In this document: positions 1-9,240 of the stretch, in pieces
How positions within the stretch are numbered: the stretch's first letter is position 1
Layout of the letters: each line of letters opens with the position of its first letter
Source of the DNA: an uncultured Lachnospiraceae bacterium
GTDB taxonomy: Bacteria > Bacillota > Clostridia > Lachnospirales > Lachnospiraceae
Length of the DNA: 64,000 nt
Assembly: GCA_949840805.1 (NCBI GenBank)
Contig: CATKXR010000001.1
Coordinates: forward strand, 62,001-126,000
Direction of reading: 5' to 3'
The notes under the pieces: generated by a model
Told to the model about the DNA's origin: nothing
Database searches by the model: none
The model's input: the letters and a program-made list of their open reading frames with translations, nothing else
Translations under genes and position numbers: made by a program

Positions 1-10
1 ATCCCGTACT

Positions 11-673
11 TCAGAATTTCAGCTCCCTGATATTCTTCAATGTTTCTCCATAAGGCCTTCCTCTCCCAAACAGCAAGGTGGTTCCCAGGACAAACCCCTT
101 TACTCCTTTCGGCGCATATTCTAAAATCTTATCTGAGCTGCAGGCTCCATCCCAGTAAATTTCAAAATCCATATCCTCCTTTATGGACAAAAGCTTTGTT
201 ATCTTCTTTCCTACATAAGGCAGATACATCTGTCCTGCATTTCCCGGATTGACTGACATCACCAACACTTTTTTGACAATACGCAGCATTTCCATCACGG
301 TCTCCACACTGGTTCCCGGATTGATGGCAATCCCCGGAACCATCCCTGCATTGATGATTTTTTGTAAAGTGGTGGAGGGATGGTATTCCGCCTCAGGATG
401 AATATACACGGTATCCCCTTTCCGTAAACTCCCAAGAAACAAATGAATACAGTTATTGGGATGCTCGATCATCAGATGCACGTCCAAAGGTGCTTTGGAC
501 GCCCCTGCTATATAACGCATATCGTTTAAGGACATGGCGAAATTCGGAACATAACGCCCGTCCATAATATCGATATGGAAAGAGTCGATGCCGCCTTCTT
601 CCAGATCATTCACTTCCTTCTCCAGATTGCCGTAATTAGCGCACATCATGGAGGCTGTCAATTCAAATTCCAT
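11..673 (-). CDS. Ribulose-phosphate 3-epimerase family protein
   Basis: A 220-residue TIM-barrel epimerase of the pentulose-5-phosphate 3-epimerase family, which interconverts ketose phosphates at C3 using two acidic residues and a metal. Visible family motifs are HIDIMDGRYVPN, DVHLMIE, MSVNPGNAGQ and a C-terminal phosphate loop at FVLGTTLLFG. The usual VDGG is WDGA here, so the substrate may not be ribulose 5-phosphate; an allulose-6-phosphate-type epimerase is possible. An in-frame ATG lies 33 bases upstream, but GAGGGG sits correctly before the ATG at 673, so I start there. It is the last visible gene of the minus-strand glycan operon, 36 bases after a DUF4422 gene, and may supply a sugar precursor to it. 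Confidence 0.8.
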   Translation of the reverse strand: MEFELTASMMCANYGNLEKEVNDLEEGGIDSFHIDIMDGRYVPNFAMSLNDMRYIAGASKAPLDVHLMIEHPNNCIHLFLGSLRKGDTVYIHPEAEYHPSTTLQKIINAGMVPGIAINPGTSVETVMEMLRIVKKVLVMSVNPGNAGQMYLPYVGKKITKLLSIKEDMDFEIYWDGACSSDKILEYAPKGVKGFVLGTTLLFGRGRPYGETLKNIRELKF

Positions 674-709
674 TTTTGTTTTCCCCTCGCTTTTCCCTTG
701 TGGCATTTA

Positions 710-1792
710 TCATGTAAGCATCCGGCATCCTGTATGATATAGTTTCAAATTTTTCTGATGATACCGAAAATATAAGGTTAATAAATTTTCTCCCAGATAA
801 CCTAAATAGCGGTCACTGCGTTCCCATCCTTTCGGTATACTCAGCTCTTCGATTCTCTGAAGGATAGGGAACAGCCATCTGCAGTAATTTGATAAAACCT
901 GCTTTTTTGCAATGACCAGATTATAATTATACAAATACGGCTGCCCTGATATTTTTTCAAATTCTTCCATATATTCCGGCTCCGATTCCTGCAAAGCCTG
1001 CTTCATGGCTTCCCAGTCCGATTCCTTCACATATCTTATATGATGCTCCCGAATATCCGGTTCATGCAAAGTCGGAAACGGCAGCACGGCATCTATATTA
1101 TTGGCTTTCATCCGCATTAAATCTTCTCTCGTAATATCCAATACGCGCCGATAATGAAAAAGCCCGTAATACGCTGCCTTTTCTGCAGGGTCCTCCTCAT
1201 TCAGCCGGTTTTTCCACAGCCAGTAGAGAGCTGTCAGCTCGCAGTAATTCACATTTTTTTCAGAAATATGGTCCCCCGTATTATCGCAAAGATCGGCAAT
1301 ACGTTCTTCCGTCAATGACGCCCCCACCTGTAAAAACGTAATCCAGGAAGGAAAATCATAAGATTTTGTCAGGCTGCGGTCTCTGTGGAACTTTGCCATA
1401 AAGACCTTCAGTCCGGCCTCATCTCCCTCAAAGGGAGCGTCTAAACTATGTACAGAAGGAAATATTCCTGTTTTTAAAAAATATTTTTCCATTAAAGAAG
1501 AACTTCTGACAGAATCCATACAGGTATAATGGTGAAATCCATATTGTTCCAGCTTAAAAGCGATTTCCGGATGAATGTCCTCCGGCGTCCCGACCAAAAT
1601 ATAAATATTGTCCTGATTTCCCCCGCAGGCAAAAGACCCGATTTCTCTCACAGGCAGTCCGGCTAACATAGACGGGTTTTCCTGTTTCGAACTCACAAGA
1701 AAACCTTGTATAGGATATTCCGGATACAAGTTTTTGACTGCATAGTATATCCCAAGTGCAAATGACCTTGCGCCATATATCACTAAATCCAT
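710..1792 (-). CDS. DUF4422 protein with N-terminal Rossmann-like module
   Basis: A 360-residue protein. Residues 1-110 form a Rossmann-like module starting with IYGARS and ending in a predicted strand IYILVGTPEDIHPE. The rest is a DUF4422 domain, recognised from LQVGASLTEERIADLCDNTG, the CELTALYWLWKN segment and GLFHYRRVLDI. DUF4422 is common in capsule and exopolysaccharide clusters and is generally taken to be a glycosyltransferase, without a settled reaction. A TTG 33 bases upstream is possible, but the ATG at 1792 begins exactly at the conserved module and has GAGAGG upstream. Its neighbour at 1844-2989 is a paralogue with the same two-part layout. Confidence 0.8.
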   Translation of the reverse strand: MDLVIYGARSFALGIYYAVKNLYPEYPIQGFLVSSKQENPSMLAGLPVREIGSFACGGNQDNIYILVGTPEDIHPEIAFKLEQYGFHHYTCMDSVRSSSLMEKYFLKTGIFPSVHSLDAPFEGDEAGLKVFMAKFHRDRSLTKSYDFPSWITFLQVGASLTEERIADLCDNTGDHISEKNVNYCELTALYWLWKNRLNEEDPAEKAAYYGLFHYRRVLDITREDLMRMKANNIDAVLPFPTLHEPDIREHHIRYVKESDWEAMKQALQESEPEYMEEFEKISGQPYLYNYNLVIAKKQVLSNYCRWLFPILQRIEELSIPKGWERSDRYLGYLGENLLTLYFRYHQKNLKLYHTGCRMLT

Positions 1793-1843
1793 TTTTCTTT
1801 CAAAATCCTCTCCGATTTGTCCCAAAACGCGCTTTTTTTGCCT

Positions 1844-2989
1844 TTAATTTTCCACAAAATGCTTTTTTGCATGGACAATCTTATACTGTTTTTCATGCTG
1901 CTTTATATAAATTGTGAATAGCCGTTCCGCCAGGAAGCCCATATACCTGTTTTGGTACGGATTTTCCTTCTTTTTACAATGTGTTTCACAGTAAGACAAG
2001 ATCTCAAAAAGCCATCTGCAATAATCATCAAAAATCATTTTTCGCGCAATAAACATATTATATCCGTAATAATAAATCCCGTTTTGTATGTCTCTTGCGC
2101 TCTCCAGATATTCGGGAAAGATTTTTTCAATTCCTTCCATCATGACCTTCCAGTCATCCAAAATATGATCTTGTTCATACACAGCAGCCACAGACGGAAA
2201 ATTTAAAATCGGAATCGTCACAACAATATCAATATCAGAAGACGACAATTTCAAAATCTGTTCTTTGTCTAACTCAAAATGCCTCCTGTAATGGCACAGC
2301 CCGACATATTTAGAAGCTGTATTTTTCCATATCCAATAAAGTCCGGTCAACTCACAATATTCCCTGTTTTTTTCGGAAATATTATCTCCCTCGTTATCCC
2401 GCGCTTCACATAAGACTTTTGACGTCAGTTCCGCTCCGACCTGTATAGGGATCTCCCAGGAAAACCGGCTCATATCCTCTTGTAAATGCCTGTCCATATG
2501 GCATTTTGCCACATAAACCTTTACATCCGGATCCTCATCCTTTTTCCCCACATCCAAAAGTTCTTTCTCCAAAAAAAGATATTTCCTTCCGTTTCGTTTA
2601 CAATATTCCATAAAATAATTGCCGCGGATATGGCTCCACAAATCACTTTCAAAAGTCACAGGAAGAAAATTGTGAAAATCCCATTGACGCAGGCATTCCA
2701 ATATGGAATTCAAGTTTTTTTCCATTGCGGCAATCACAATCAGAATATCGGAAGATAATGTATTCTTTGCTTCTTCCAGAGAAATAACGGATTTTCCAAG
2801 AAGCACAGACGGGTTGCAATCCTTTTGCGAAACCACAAAACAGACAGGATCCAGATTATATGGTTCACCCATTAAACAGGAGGCAACTTCAACAGCTACG
2901 ATCCTGGCTCCAAAAATTGCAATCTGTTTTTCCCGGCAAAGTCTCTCGATAACATCTTTTGCATAGTAATCCCGGACTATTTTCTCCAC
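1844..2989 (-). CDS. DUF4422 protein with N-terminal Rossmann-like module (second copy)
   Basis: A 381-residue paralogue of the preceding downstream gene. The N-terminal module (about residues 18-125) has IAIFGARIVAVEVA and ILIVIAAMEKNLNS. The DUF4422 part has IQVGAELTSKVLCEARDNEGD, YCELTGLYWIWKNT and GLCHYRRHFELD. The start is GTG at 2989, preceded by AGGAAGG. The probable role is sugar transfer in assembly of a surface glycan in the cytoplasm. Two tandem DUF4422 genes suggest two successive residues or alternative acceptors. The donor sugar cannot be read from sequence. Confidence 0.8.
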   Translation of the reverse strand: MEKIVRDYYAKDVIERLCREKQIAIFGARIVAVEVASCLMGEPYNLDPVCFVVSQKDCNPSVLLGKSVISLEEAKNTLSSDILIVIAAMEKNLNSILECLRQWDFHNFLPVTFESDLWSHIRGNYFMEYCKRNGRKYLFLEKELLDVGKKDEDPDVKVYVAKCHMDRHLQEDMSRFSWEIPIQVGAELTSKVLCEARDNEGDNISEKNREYCELTGLYWIWKNTASKYVGLCHYRRHFELDKEQILKLSSSDIDIVVTIPILNFPSVAAVYEQDHILDDWKVMMEGIEKIFPEYLESARDIQNGIYYYGYNMFIARKMIFDDYCRWLFEILSYCETHCKKKENPYQNRYMGFLAERLFTIYIKQHEKQYKIVHAKKHFVEN

Positions 2990-3008
2990 TTCTCTTTTCC
3001 TTCCTGAA

Positions 3009-4547
3009 TCATCGTTCTTCTTTAATAAAATTTCTGTTTTCCGAAAATATCTCGTTATATATTTTTATGATTTCCTTTGCATTTTGCTCTTTTGAGTAGG
3101 CCTGACGGGCATAGCTTTGTCCGCATGCTGCAATTTTTCTTGATTGTCCCCGGTCACGGACAGCTTCTGCAATTTTTTCCGCCAGTTCCCTGCCATTTCC
3201 TCTTTCATATAGAAATCCTGTCTTTTTATCCTCCAGCAATTCCATAGTTGCCCCTGCTTTTGCACCTATTACAAGGCACCCGGAAAGCTGGGCTTCTACC
3301 GTCACCCTCCCGAAAGCTTCCGCCTTTGAACATACCACTACAATATCCGTCTTTTGATAAAAATCAGGAATATTATCCTGTTTCCCGCAAAATATAATTT
3401 CCTCTTCCAACTGATATTTTCGTACCAGCATGTGAAGATACTCTATATAATCCTTATCTCCGCCTCCCACCAATAAAACCTGAAAATCCAACTTGTTGTT
3501 TTTCAAAATACGGGCCGCTTCTATGATATCTTTCTGACCTTTCAGTTCCGTCAGGACTCCGATGACAGCCAATACAATTTTTTTACGTTCCAACAGGTCA
3601 TTTTTCGGATAATAGTAATCGTCAATCTTTACGCCATCGTATATAATTCTCTCTTTTGATTCATCAAAATCTTTGTAGCATGATTTTATATATTGCGAAA
3701 CAACTATTATCTTTGCCGACTGATTTATCCGTTTTATCGCGTCATCGTAATGGATAAACGCATATCCCTGCTCAGATATATTCTCCCGTATATGCCAGAC
3801 CCATGGAATTTTCGTGTTTTTTGCCGCAATGGCGCCCACATATGTGTAAGTAGTGTTATTGTGAACTAACTTGACACGATGTCCGGCAATAAACTCCTCC
3901 AATTCCTGAATGGCATTTTTATTCTCTTTTTCCATGATTGTTTCGAAGTCAGGCCTCTCTCTGTTCGTTTCCTTCCCCCAATGCCTTGACGGAATATATG
4001 TAAAATCAATATGATTCTTCTGCAGCACTTCCTCTCCGTTTCCATATTCAGGTAAAATAACAGCCGTGGATATCCCTTTTCGATTTAATTCAACATTTAA
4101 GTCAACCATACAGAGAAAAGCGCCGGAAGACGAACTATTGTCCGAAGCCATGAATAAAATATCAATTTCCTTTTTATTTAACATATGTTCTTTCCTGAAC
4201 TGTCTTCCATATAGTGTGGACATGTCCTCGAACAGCTCTTCTGATATTTTCCATATGTCAGTAAAACCATAGAAATAAAGATTTTCCAGTATTTCTTTGT
4301 GCAATACCGGCAACGTAGCGATGATGACACAGGCTTCATTTTTATAAGAATGCAACTCCCCGATTTCATATACGGGCGTCCCCAGATAAAAGGCCTCCGT
4401 TTTTTCTGATACGGCAAAGCCGATTACGCGATTTTTCAATCCCTGAAAACACAAACGGGAATATACCAGTTTTCCTACCATACCTGCACCATAAATGATA
4501 AGGAAGCTTTTAGTTTTCATCTCCTGAACAAATCGCTGTTCTTCCAT
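3009..4547 (-). CDS. GT4-family glycosyltransferase with N-terminal Rossmann-like module
   Basis: A 512-residue protein in two parts. Residues 10-110 are the Rossmann-like module shared by several neighbours (IIYGAGMVGKLVYSRL, ACVIIATLPVLHKEIL). Residues 125-500 are a GT-B glycosyltransferase of family 4: DILFMASDNSSSSGAFLC at the acceptor side, VHNNTTYTYVGAIAA, the domain linker VLAVIGVLTELKGQKDII, and the nucleotide-sugar site SKAEAFGRVTVEAQLSGCLVIGA with its EX7E-type glutamates. It should transfer a sugar from an NDP-sugar in a retaining reaction. GAGGAG lies seven bases before the ATG. It is flanked by a DUF4422 gene and an acetyltransferase gene. Confidence 0.88.
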   Translation of the reverse strand: MEEQRFVQEMKTKSFLIIYGAGMVGKLVYSRLCFQGLKNRVIGFAVSEKTEAFYLGTPVYEIGELHSYKNEACVIIATLPVLHKEILENLYFYGFTDIWKISEELFEDMSTLYGRQFRKEHMLNKKEIDILFMASDNSSSSGAFLCMVDLNVELNRKGISTAVILPEYGNGEEVLQKNHIDFTYIPSRHWGKETNRERPDFETIMEKENKNAIQELEEFIAGHRVKLVHNNTTYTYVGAIAAKNTKIPWVWHIRENISEQGYAFIHYDDAIKRINQSAKIIVVSQYIKSCYKDFDESKERIIYDGVKIDDYYYPKNDLLERKKIVLAVIGVLTELKGQKDIIEAARILKNNKLDFQVLLVGGGDKDYIEYLHMLVRKYQLEEEIIFCGKQDNIPDFYQKTDIVVVCSKAEAFGRVTVEAQLSGCLVIGAKAGATMELLEDKKTGFLYERGNGRELAEKIAEAVRDRGQSRKIAACGQSYARQAYSKEQNAKEIIKIYNEIFSENRNFIKEER

Positions 4548-4568
4548 CTCAGGCTCCTCATTGACTTT

Positions 4569-5480
4569 TTATATAAGTTCTTTCTTTCCGTTTTCCAAAC
4601 ATACACGAAGTTTCCTTATATCAGAAAAATACTGTGCATGTTCTCTTATCCAGTCTTGCGGCTTATTCCACCACTGCAATTTTTCTAAAAATTCTTTATC
4701 ACTTTCAGAAAATCTGTTTCGTATCCATTTGGCCGGTACTCCGCCTACAATCGTATACGGTTCCACATCACGGGTCACAACCGCGCCTGCAGCGATGACC
4801 GCCCCGTCTCCAATGGTTATTCCCTCCATCAACTGTACATTTTTCCCTATCCAGACGTCATTTCCCACATCAATTACATGCCCGCTTCTGGTGTATCGAA
4901 ACTCTTCATATTTCTTTTCAGACACATAACAATGTCTGAAGGCTTTATTTTCCGGTGAATAAAATGCCGGATGTATGGATACAAACTGCCTGCTTGGATG
5001 CTGCCCTCTGATAACGGACACCCCTTCTGCAACTGCACAATATTTCCCTATCACGACATTCTGTAATTTTATATGATCTCCCACATAAGAAGCATATCCC
5101 ATATAAGAATGCTCTATAAGACAATTGTTCCCGATATAGTTTTCCCCTTCGAACTCACTGTCAGCATCTAGCCTGGAACCGTTTCCCACCCGCACTATGT
5201 CTGCAGAATAGGGGGAATTCACAAGGCAGGAATTCATACCGCTTTCAGACAATTTTTTTTCGACCTCGCCTCTGTACTTTTCAGAAACATCAATAAAAAT
5301 TTTAATCCTGTTTTTATAAGCATTTAACTCCGATATGCTTACGATCTCTTTGCCTCCAAGTTTTGTACCTGCTTTTCTTACATCTGAGTCGGCATATTTC
5401 CATATCTTGTCCTCTCCCAATTTCTCCATCCATCGTTTTCCGTTCTCCCCTGCTCCATACAAAATCAGTTTTTTATCCAT
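4569..5480 (-). CDS. Left-handed beta-helix acyltransferase with PglD-like N-terminal module
   Basis: A 303-residue protein. The N-terminal module (ILYGAGENGKRWMEKLGEDK, IKIFIDVSEKYRG) resembles the nucleotide-sugar binding N-terminus of PglD-type acetyltransferases. Residues 105-260 show hexapeptide repeats of a left-handed beta-helix, ending in VGNDVWIGKNVQLMEGITIG and VAAGAVVTRDVEPYTIVGGVPAK, the CatB/xenobiotic acetyltransferase signature. It probably O- or N-acetylates a sugar using acetyl-CoA. No clear ribosome site precedes the ATG at 5480, although the start fits the module boundary. A 74-base gap follows the upstream gene, the longest within this part of the operon. Confidence 0.85.
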   Translation of the reverse strand: MDKKLILYGAGENGKRWMEKLGEDKIWKYADSDVRKAGTKLGGKEIVSISELNAYKNRIKIFIDVSEKYRGEVEKKLSESGMNSCLVNSPYSADIVRVGNGSRLDADSEFEGENYIGNNCLIEHSYMGYASYVGDHIKLQNVVIGKYCAVAEGVSVIRGQHPSRQFVSIHPAFYSPENKAFRHCYVSEKKYEEFRYTRSGHVIDVGNDVWIGKNVQLMEGITIGDGAVIAAGAVVTRDVEPYTIVGGVPAKWIRNRFSESDKEFLEKLQWWNKPQDWIREHAQYFSDIRKLRVCLENGKKELI

Positions 5481-5554
5481 TTTTTATGTTGTGTTTATGT
5501 CAATAAAAACACATAAACCCCTTTCATCCATTTTCACGGCAACGGTTGCTTTAT

Positions 5555-6700
5555 CTAATGAAACAACGAATCATAATCAACTCTTTCAAAAACATCTAAT
5601 ATCCCGCCTTTTGTCGCGTTATAGATCTTTACTTTCCTGGCCTCGGCAATTGCTTTTAAGCTTTCATACTGCCTCCACAAATTATTTCTTGAATATAATT
5701 GCAGGCGAAACTCTTCTCTTATTCTTCCGTCATTTAATGCATATAAATCTTTATCTCCTACCAGGCTTTGGCCTCTGTCATAAAAATAATCATATTGTCT
5801 TGAAAGGATTTCACTATGCTCAATACCGACCAGATATATAGATTGAAAACCCATATAGATTGCCAGTTGAATACAGTCGATTGTGACAGACTGCCCGCAC
5901 ATCATTTTATTGGTTATATCTATTTCATCGTAATAGTCATAATTTATTACATCCAGATACATGTAATTCACATTTTTTCTTTTAAAACTGCCACACTGAT
6001 CGATCAGCCTTTTTTCTGATATATTAAAAAAATAACATGGTTCTCCGCTGTTGTTTCCGATATCCGACAGCCATTTATACGCCGAATCTTCATCAAATAT
6101 ATCCGTATAGGTAAACTGGGCCAGACAATAATAGTCAGGATTCACCGTCTTATAATCCTTATGCAAATAAAAATTGGAAACCACCATTTTTTTTGCGTCT
6201 TTCATCTTTTTCAAATCCGTATTTTTTATACTTGGCCCATTTCCTATTATAAATATTGTTTCTCCCTGATGAATGTTTTGAAATCTCTTGTTTCTATGAA
6301 TAATATCCCGGTATTCAGATGGAACCATAATCTCTGACTGCATCATATGTTTGTAAAAAGGTTTTTCCTGCCCGATGTCGTTTAATGTTACGATCACCTT
6401 ATCAAAGGAATATTTGTTTTTCAGCTCATTAAAAATCTCATTCTCTTTATAAAACGCAGAAATTACTATGGCATCTATTGTATCCCAATTGACTTTATCA
6501 GCATGAAGGACCGCCTTGCCCCAAAATGTCTCTCCGCATTTTCCGTTATCAATTATTGTTTCGATCTTATATTTTGCGATATCTGTATACTGGAAAAGCC
6601 TCACTGTGTTCTCAGCCGCCCCCCACACTGCAACACTCTGCCTGCCCTTCAATATGGCCAGTTTTTCATTGATTCGTTTAATGCTTTCTTCAAGATACAT
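5555..6700 (-). CDS. MptE-like / DUF115-related protein with N-terminal Rossmann-like module
   Basis: A 381-residue protein. The N-terminal module is SVAVWGAAENTVRLFQYTDI through AIVISAFYKENEIFNEL. The second domain begins GETIFIIGNGPSIKNTDLKKMK and contains MVVSNFYLHKDYKTVNPDYYC and the terminal IYLVGIEHSE. This is the pattern of the 6-hydroxymethylpterin pyrophosphokinase MptE-like group related to DUF115, to which the Maf motility accessory factors of flagellin glycosylation belong. In this setting a role in nonulosonic acid transfer or another sugar-phosphate reaction is more likely than pterin synthesis. The ATG at 6700 has AGAGGT at good spacing; the frame is open further upstream into the neighbouring gene. 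Confidence 0.72.
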   Translation of the reverse strand: MYLEESIKRINEKLAILKGRQSVAVWGAAENTVRLFQYTDIAKYKIETIIDNGKCGETFWGKAVLHADKVNWDTIDAIVISAFYKENEIFNELKNKYSFDKVIVTLNDIGQEKPFYKHMMQSEIMVPSEYRDIIHRNKRFQNIHQGETIFIIGNGPSIKNTDLKKMKDAKKMVVSNFYLHKDYKTVNPDYYCLAQFTYTDIFDEDSAYKWLSDIGNNSGEPCYFFNISEKRLIDQCGSFKRKNVNYMYLDVINYDYYDEIDITNKMMCGQSVTIDCIQLAIYMGFQSIYLVGIEHSEILSRQYDYFYDRGQSLVGDKDLYALNDGRIREEFRLQLYSRNNLWRQYESLKAIAEARKVKIYNATKGGILDVFERVDYDSLFH

Positions 6701-6701
6701 T

Positions 6702-8273
6702 TTAATACCTCTTAATTTTTTTCGTATACAATGCAAATTTCAACTCCTGCATACATTCCTTTTCCAAATCATTTTCCATTTTTACAGACCATGTCACGCT
6801 GCCGGAAATCTCCGCTCTTCCCTTCATCCTGACGCGCAGATCTCTTTTCAATTTTTCAACATATTCTGAACAGAGCATTTTCCTGATTAGAATCAATTTT
6901 TGCTTTTTCAGTTTTATTCTAAATACGATAGTATCCGTCCCATGCAATTTTATTGTGCAGGTTTCCGTTATCTGGCCATATTTGCTTATTATTGTCTCAA
7001 AAATTTCAAAATACTCTTTTTCTATGTGTCCGGTAAGTGAAGTTCTCACTTCATCTTTTTCCAATAACCTTATATATCTGTTTTTAAGTTCTTCTGATTC
7101 TTCTGCCGGCAAACCTGCCTTCCGAAAAAACATTTCGCCGTCATATGGCCAGAATGAATCGGTAAGGCTCCTGTTCCCGATAAAATACGGCAAAAATGAA
7201 TTGGGGGCATACACTGCATGGAATGCCGTCCTATGTGCGCCATCGTTCATTCCAAATGGATATTCTGTCACTGACCCGGCTCCGGAATGAGGAGAAAATC
7301 CTCTTTCTTTGATAGAATGAATCAACAGATCCACCCTCTTTTCCATCATCTTCTCCTCTTCTATTGACATTTCCGGCCAAAAATATTCGTTAAATCTGTT
7401 TTGCCAGTAAAACGGAAGCCCGTCTTTTCTCCGTTCCACATCCAATATTCTTGAAATAATGAAGAATTGAACTGCTGTTATCCTGCCTTCTAATGGTGTC
7501 AATATATCTCCGACATGCAGCCATACGAGCTCTCTCTTTTCTTCTTCCCTGTCAGAATCTTCTTTCATGAGGGCCTCAGACATTCTATAGGATAACATCC
7601 TTATAGAGTCTGAATGAATATCATACAGCTCAACATCAACGCTTATGAAATTGCCGCACCCTGCCAGATCGCTTTTCTCTGCAATATGTATCTTTTCTGA
7701 AATTTTCTTTTCCCGGAAGAACCACTCTTTATCGCCTACTATCAGAACACTTACATCTTCAAAATACTCTTTTAAAATCTCCGCTATATATACAGCCCGG
7801 AACGGTTCTTCTCCCACTACACAAATACTGCTATTTTTGCCATACTTACCTGGCAGTGATCCTCTGTTGTTTTTGAACCAAAACTCAAAATCCCGTATAT
7901 TATTTTCGATTTCCCCGGAGTCTTTTATCCTGATTCCATACAATAAACTCCCGCAGGCACTGACCACAGGAATCACCTTTAAAGAGCTAAACTCCTGTTT
8001 CATTTTCCAGGCATCGGCTATTGCGTCTTTTTTATGATCCGAAATGATTTTCCTGCATTTTTCATTGATAAAATCACCTGTTTCCAGATTATTCAAATAA
8101 TCACCCAGGGTAATTATCCCTACAAAAAAATCATTCTCATCAACTACAAACACCGTATTTTGCGTTTTGACCATATCATGGTATTCGCGGAAACACCTGT
8201 CAAGCTTTTCCTTTTCGATCTCACTTTTATGTAAAATAATCAGCTCATCTTTTTCCAGTATACGAATATCCAT
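6702..8273 (-). CDS. CBS-domain protein with a ParB-like C-terminal segment, unknown function
   Basis: A 523-residue protein I cannot name. Residues 1-130 look like a CBS pair: two blocks with hydrophobic strands, NTVFVVDENDFFVGIITLGD and KVIPVVSACGSLLYGIRI. The middle (about 160-260) may be another Rossmann-like domain (SICVVGEEPFRAVYIAEIL). Around residues 325-365, GFSPHSGAG, GMNDGAHRTAFHAVYA resembles the DG.HR.A core of ParB/sulfiredoxin-like kinase or nuclease folds. CBS-pyrophosphorylase-like fusions occur in sugar nucleotide clusters, which fits, but I see no nucleotidyltransferase motif. AAAGGA nine bases before the ATG fixes the start. It ends one base before the next gene begins. 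Confidence 0.6.
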   Translation of the reverse strand: MDIRILEKDELIILHKSEIEKEKLDRCFREYHDMVKTQNTVFVVDENDFFVGIITLGDYLNNLETGDFINEKCRKIISDHKKDAIADAWKMKQEFSSLKVIPVVSACGSLLYGIRIKDSGEIENNIRDFEFWFKNNRGSLPGKYGKNSSICVVGEEPFRAVYIAEILKEYFEDVSVLIVGDKEWFFREKKISEKIHIAEKSDLAGCGNFISVDVELYDIHSDSIRMLSYRMSEALMKEDSDREEEKRELVWLHVGDILTPLEGRITAVQFFIISRILDVERRKDGLPFYWQNRFNEYFWPEMSIEEEKMMEKRVDLLIHSIKERGFSPHSGAGSVTEYPFGMNDGAHRTAFHAVYAPNSFLPYFIGNRSLTDSFWPYDGEMFFRKAGLPAEESEELKNRYIRLLEKDEVRTSLTGHIEKEYFEIFETIISKYGQITETCTIKLHGTDTIVFRIKLKKQKLILIRKMLCSEYVEKLKRDLRVRMKGRAEISGSVTWSVKMENDLEKECMQELKFALYTKKIKRY

Positions 8274-8301
8274 ATTTATGATCCTTTCACATAAATCCAC
8301 A

Positions 8302-8997
8302 TTAATCTGGCTGACAGCCGTCCTTTATATATCTGTAAAATTCTTTCTCTATCCCATATACTCCTAAATATTCAAGATATTGATACAGGTCAATTATTTC
8401 CAAACTTTTTGTGTTTTCTTCTATATCTTTCATCATTTCATGCCGATATCTGTATGAGGAAATAACAATCGTATCCACATCAAATTCACTTAACTGTCCA
8501 TATTCCAAGGCGGCGTACCCGTCAACCTTACCTTTATCATTGGATAAAATCCCGACAATATTGACCTTGTCTTTCCATCTTTTTATAAGCTCTCTTGTGT
8601 GTTCTCCGGCGCCTTTTAAAACCACATTTTTCTTTTTTAAATGTATGGGAATGATGGTGTCCATACACATTAATATCTGGTTTTCCCTGTCTTTATAAGC
8701 ATCCCTTATTTCATCCTCCATGCACTTTTCTGCATTTGAGGTAACACTAGCCATCATATCCGCATGATCATACAGATAATTTATATCCGCATTTCTTATA
8801 TCAAAACCAGGTTTTTCCATCATGGAATTCATCGCGTCTGAAAGCTGTTCTGTGAGAGCGATCAATTCTTTAATTGTCAGATCCAGCCTTACATGTCCCC
8901 AATGGACATGTATCGATTCACCTATGTTATCTTCAATACAAAAATTATCCTTATCAATTTCCTTTTGCGCCAAAAAAATGACCCCGGGATTAACCAT
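8302..8997 (-). CDS. Unknown protein with C-terminal Rossmann-like module
   Basis: A 231-residue protein of unknown function. The first 60 residues (IHVHWGHVRLDLTIKELIAL) resemble the whole of the small protein encoded just upstream at 9015-9227. Residues 120-215 are the same Rossmann-like module seen at the N-terminus of five neighbours: NVVLKGAGEHTRELIKRW, VNIVGILSNDKGKVDGY, DVDTIVISSYRYRHEMM. Here it is at the C-terminus, so it behaves as a mobile module. AAGGAAG precedes the ATG. It presumably binds a nucleotide or nucleotide sugar for the island's pathway. Confidence 0.6.
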   Translation of the reverse strand: MVNPGVIFLAQKEIDKDNFCIEDNIGESIHVHWGHVRLDLTIKELIALTEQLSDAMNSMMEKPGFDIRNADINYLYDHADMMASVTSNAEKCMEDEIRDAYKDRENQILMCMDTIIPIHLKKKNVVLKGAGEHTRELIKRWKDKVNIVGILSNDKGKVDGYAALEYGQLSEFDVDTIVISSYRYRHEMMKDIEENTKSLEIIDLYQYLEYLGVYGIEKEFYRYIKDGCQPD

Positions 8998-9014
8998 TTT
9001 TTCTTAACTTCCTT

Positions 9015-9227
9015 TTACAATTTTTTATATGAATATAGTTTCTGTTTTGCATACCGGAAAGTTATCACCATTTTATAAAATTCTTTTTGAGACATCTCTA
9101 TTCTCATATTGTCGTTTTGGATATGTACTTTTCCTCCCTCCGGCCGATCTAAAGGTTCGTTTAATTCTATGTCAAATTCATAGCCTTTTATCGTAATCTT
9201 CCCGCACCGCTTTGCTATAATCCCCAT
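9015..9227 (-). CDS. Small conserved-looking protein related to the neighbour's N-terminus
   Basis: A 70-residue protein without signal peptide or membrane segment. The stretch KVHIQNDNMRIEMSQKEFYK lines up with VHWGHVRLDLTIKELIAL of the next gene, both reading as two strands followed by a helix. AAAGGCG eight bases before the ATG and 12-16 base spacing to both neighbours support translation. It may be a free-standing version of that domain, perhaps a dimerisation or binding partner. Function unknown. Confidence 0.55.
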   Translation of the reverse strand: MGIIAKRCGKITIKGYEFDIELNEPLDRPEGGKVHIQNDNMRIEMSQKEFYKMVITFRYAKQKLYSYKKL

Positions 9228-9240
9228 ATGCCACGCCTTT

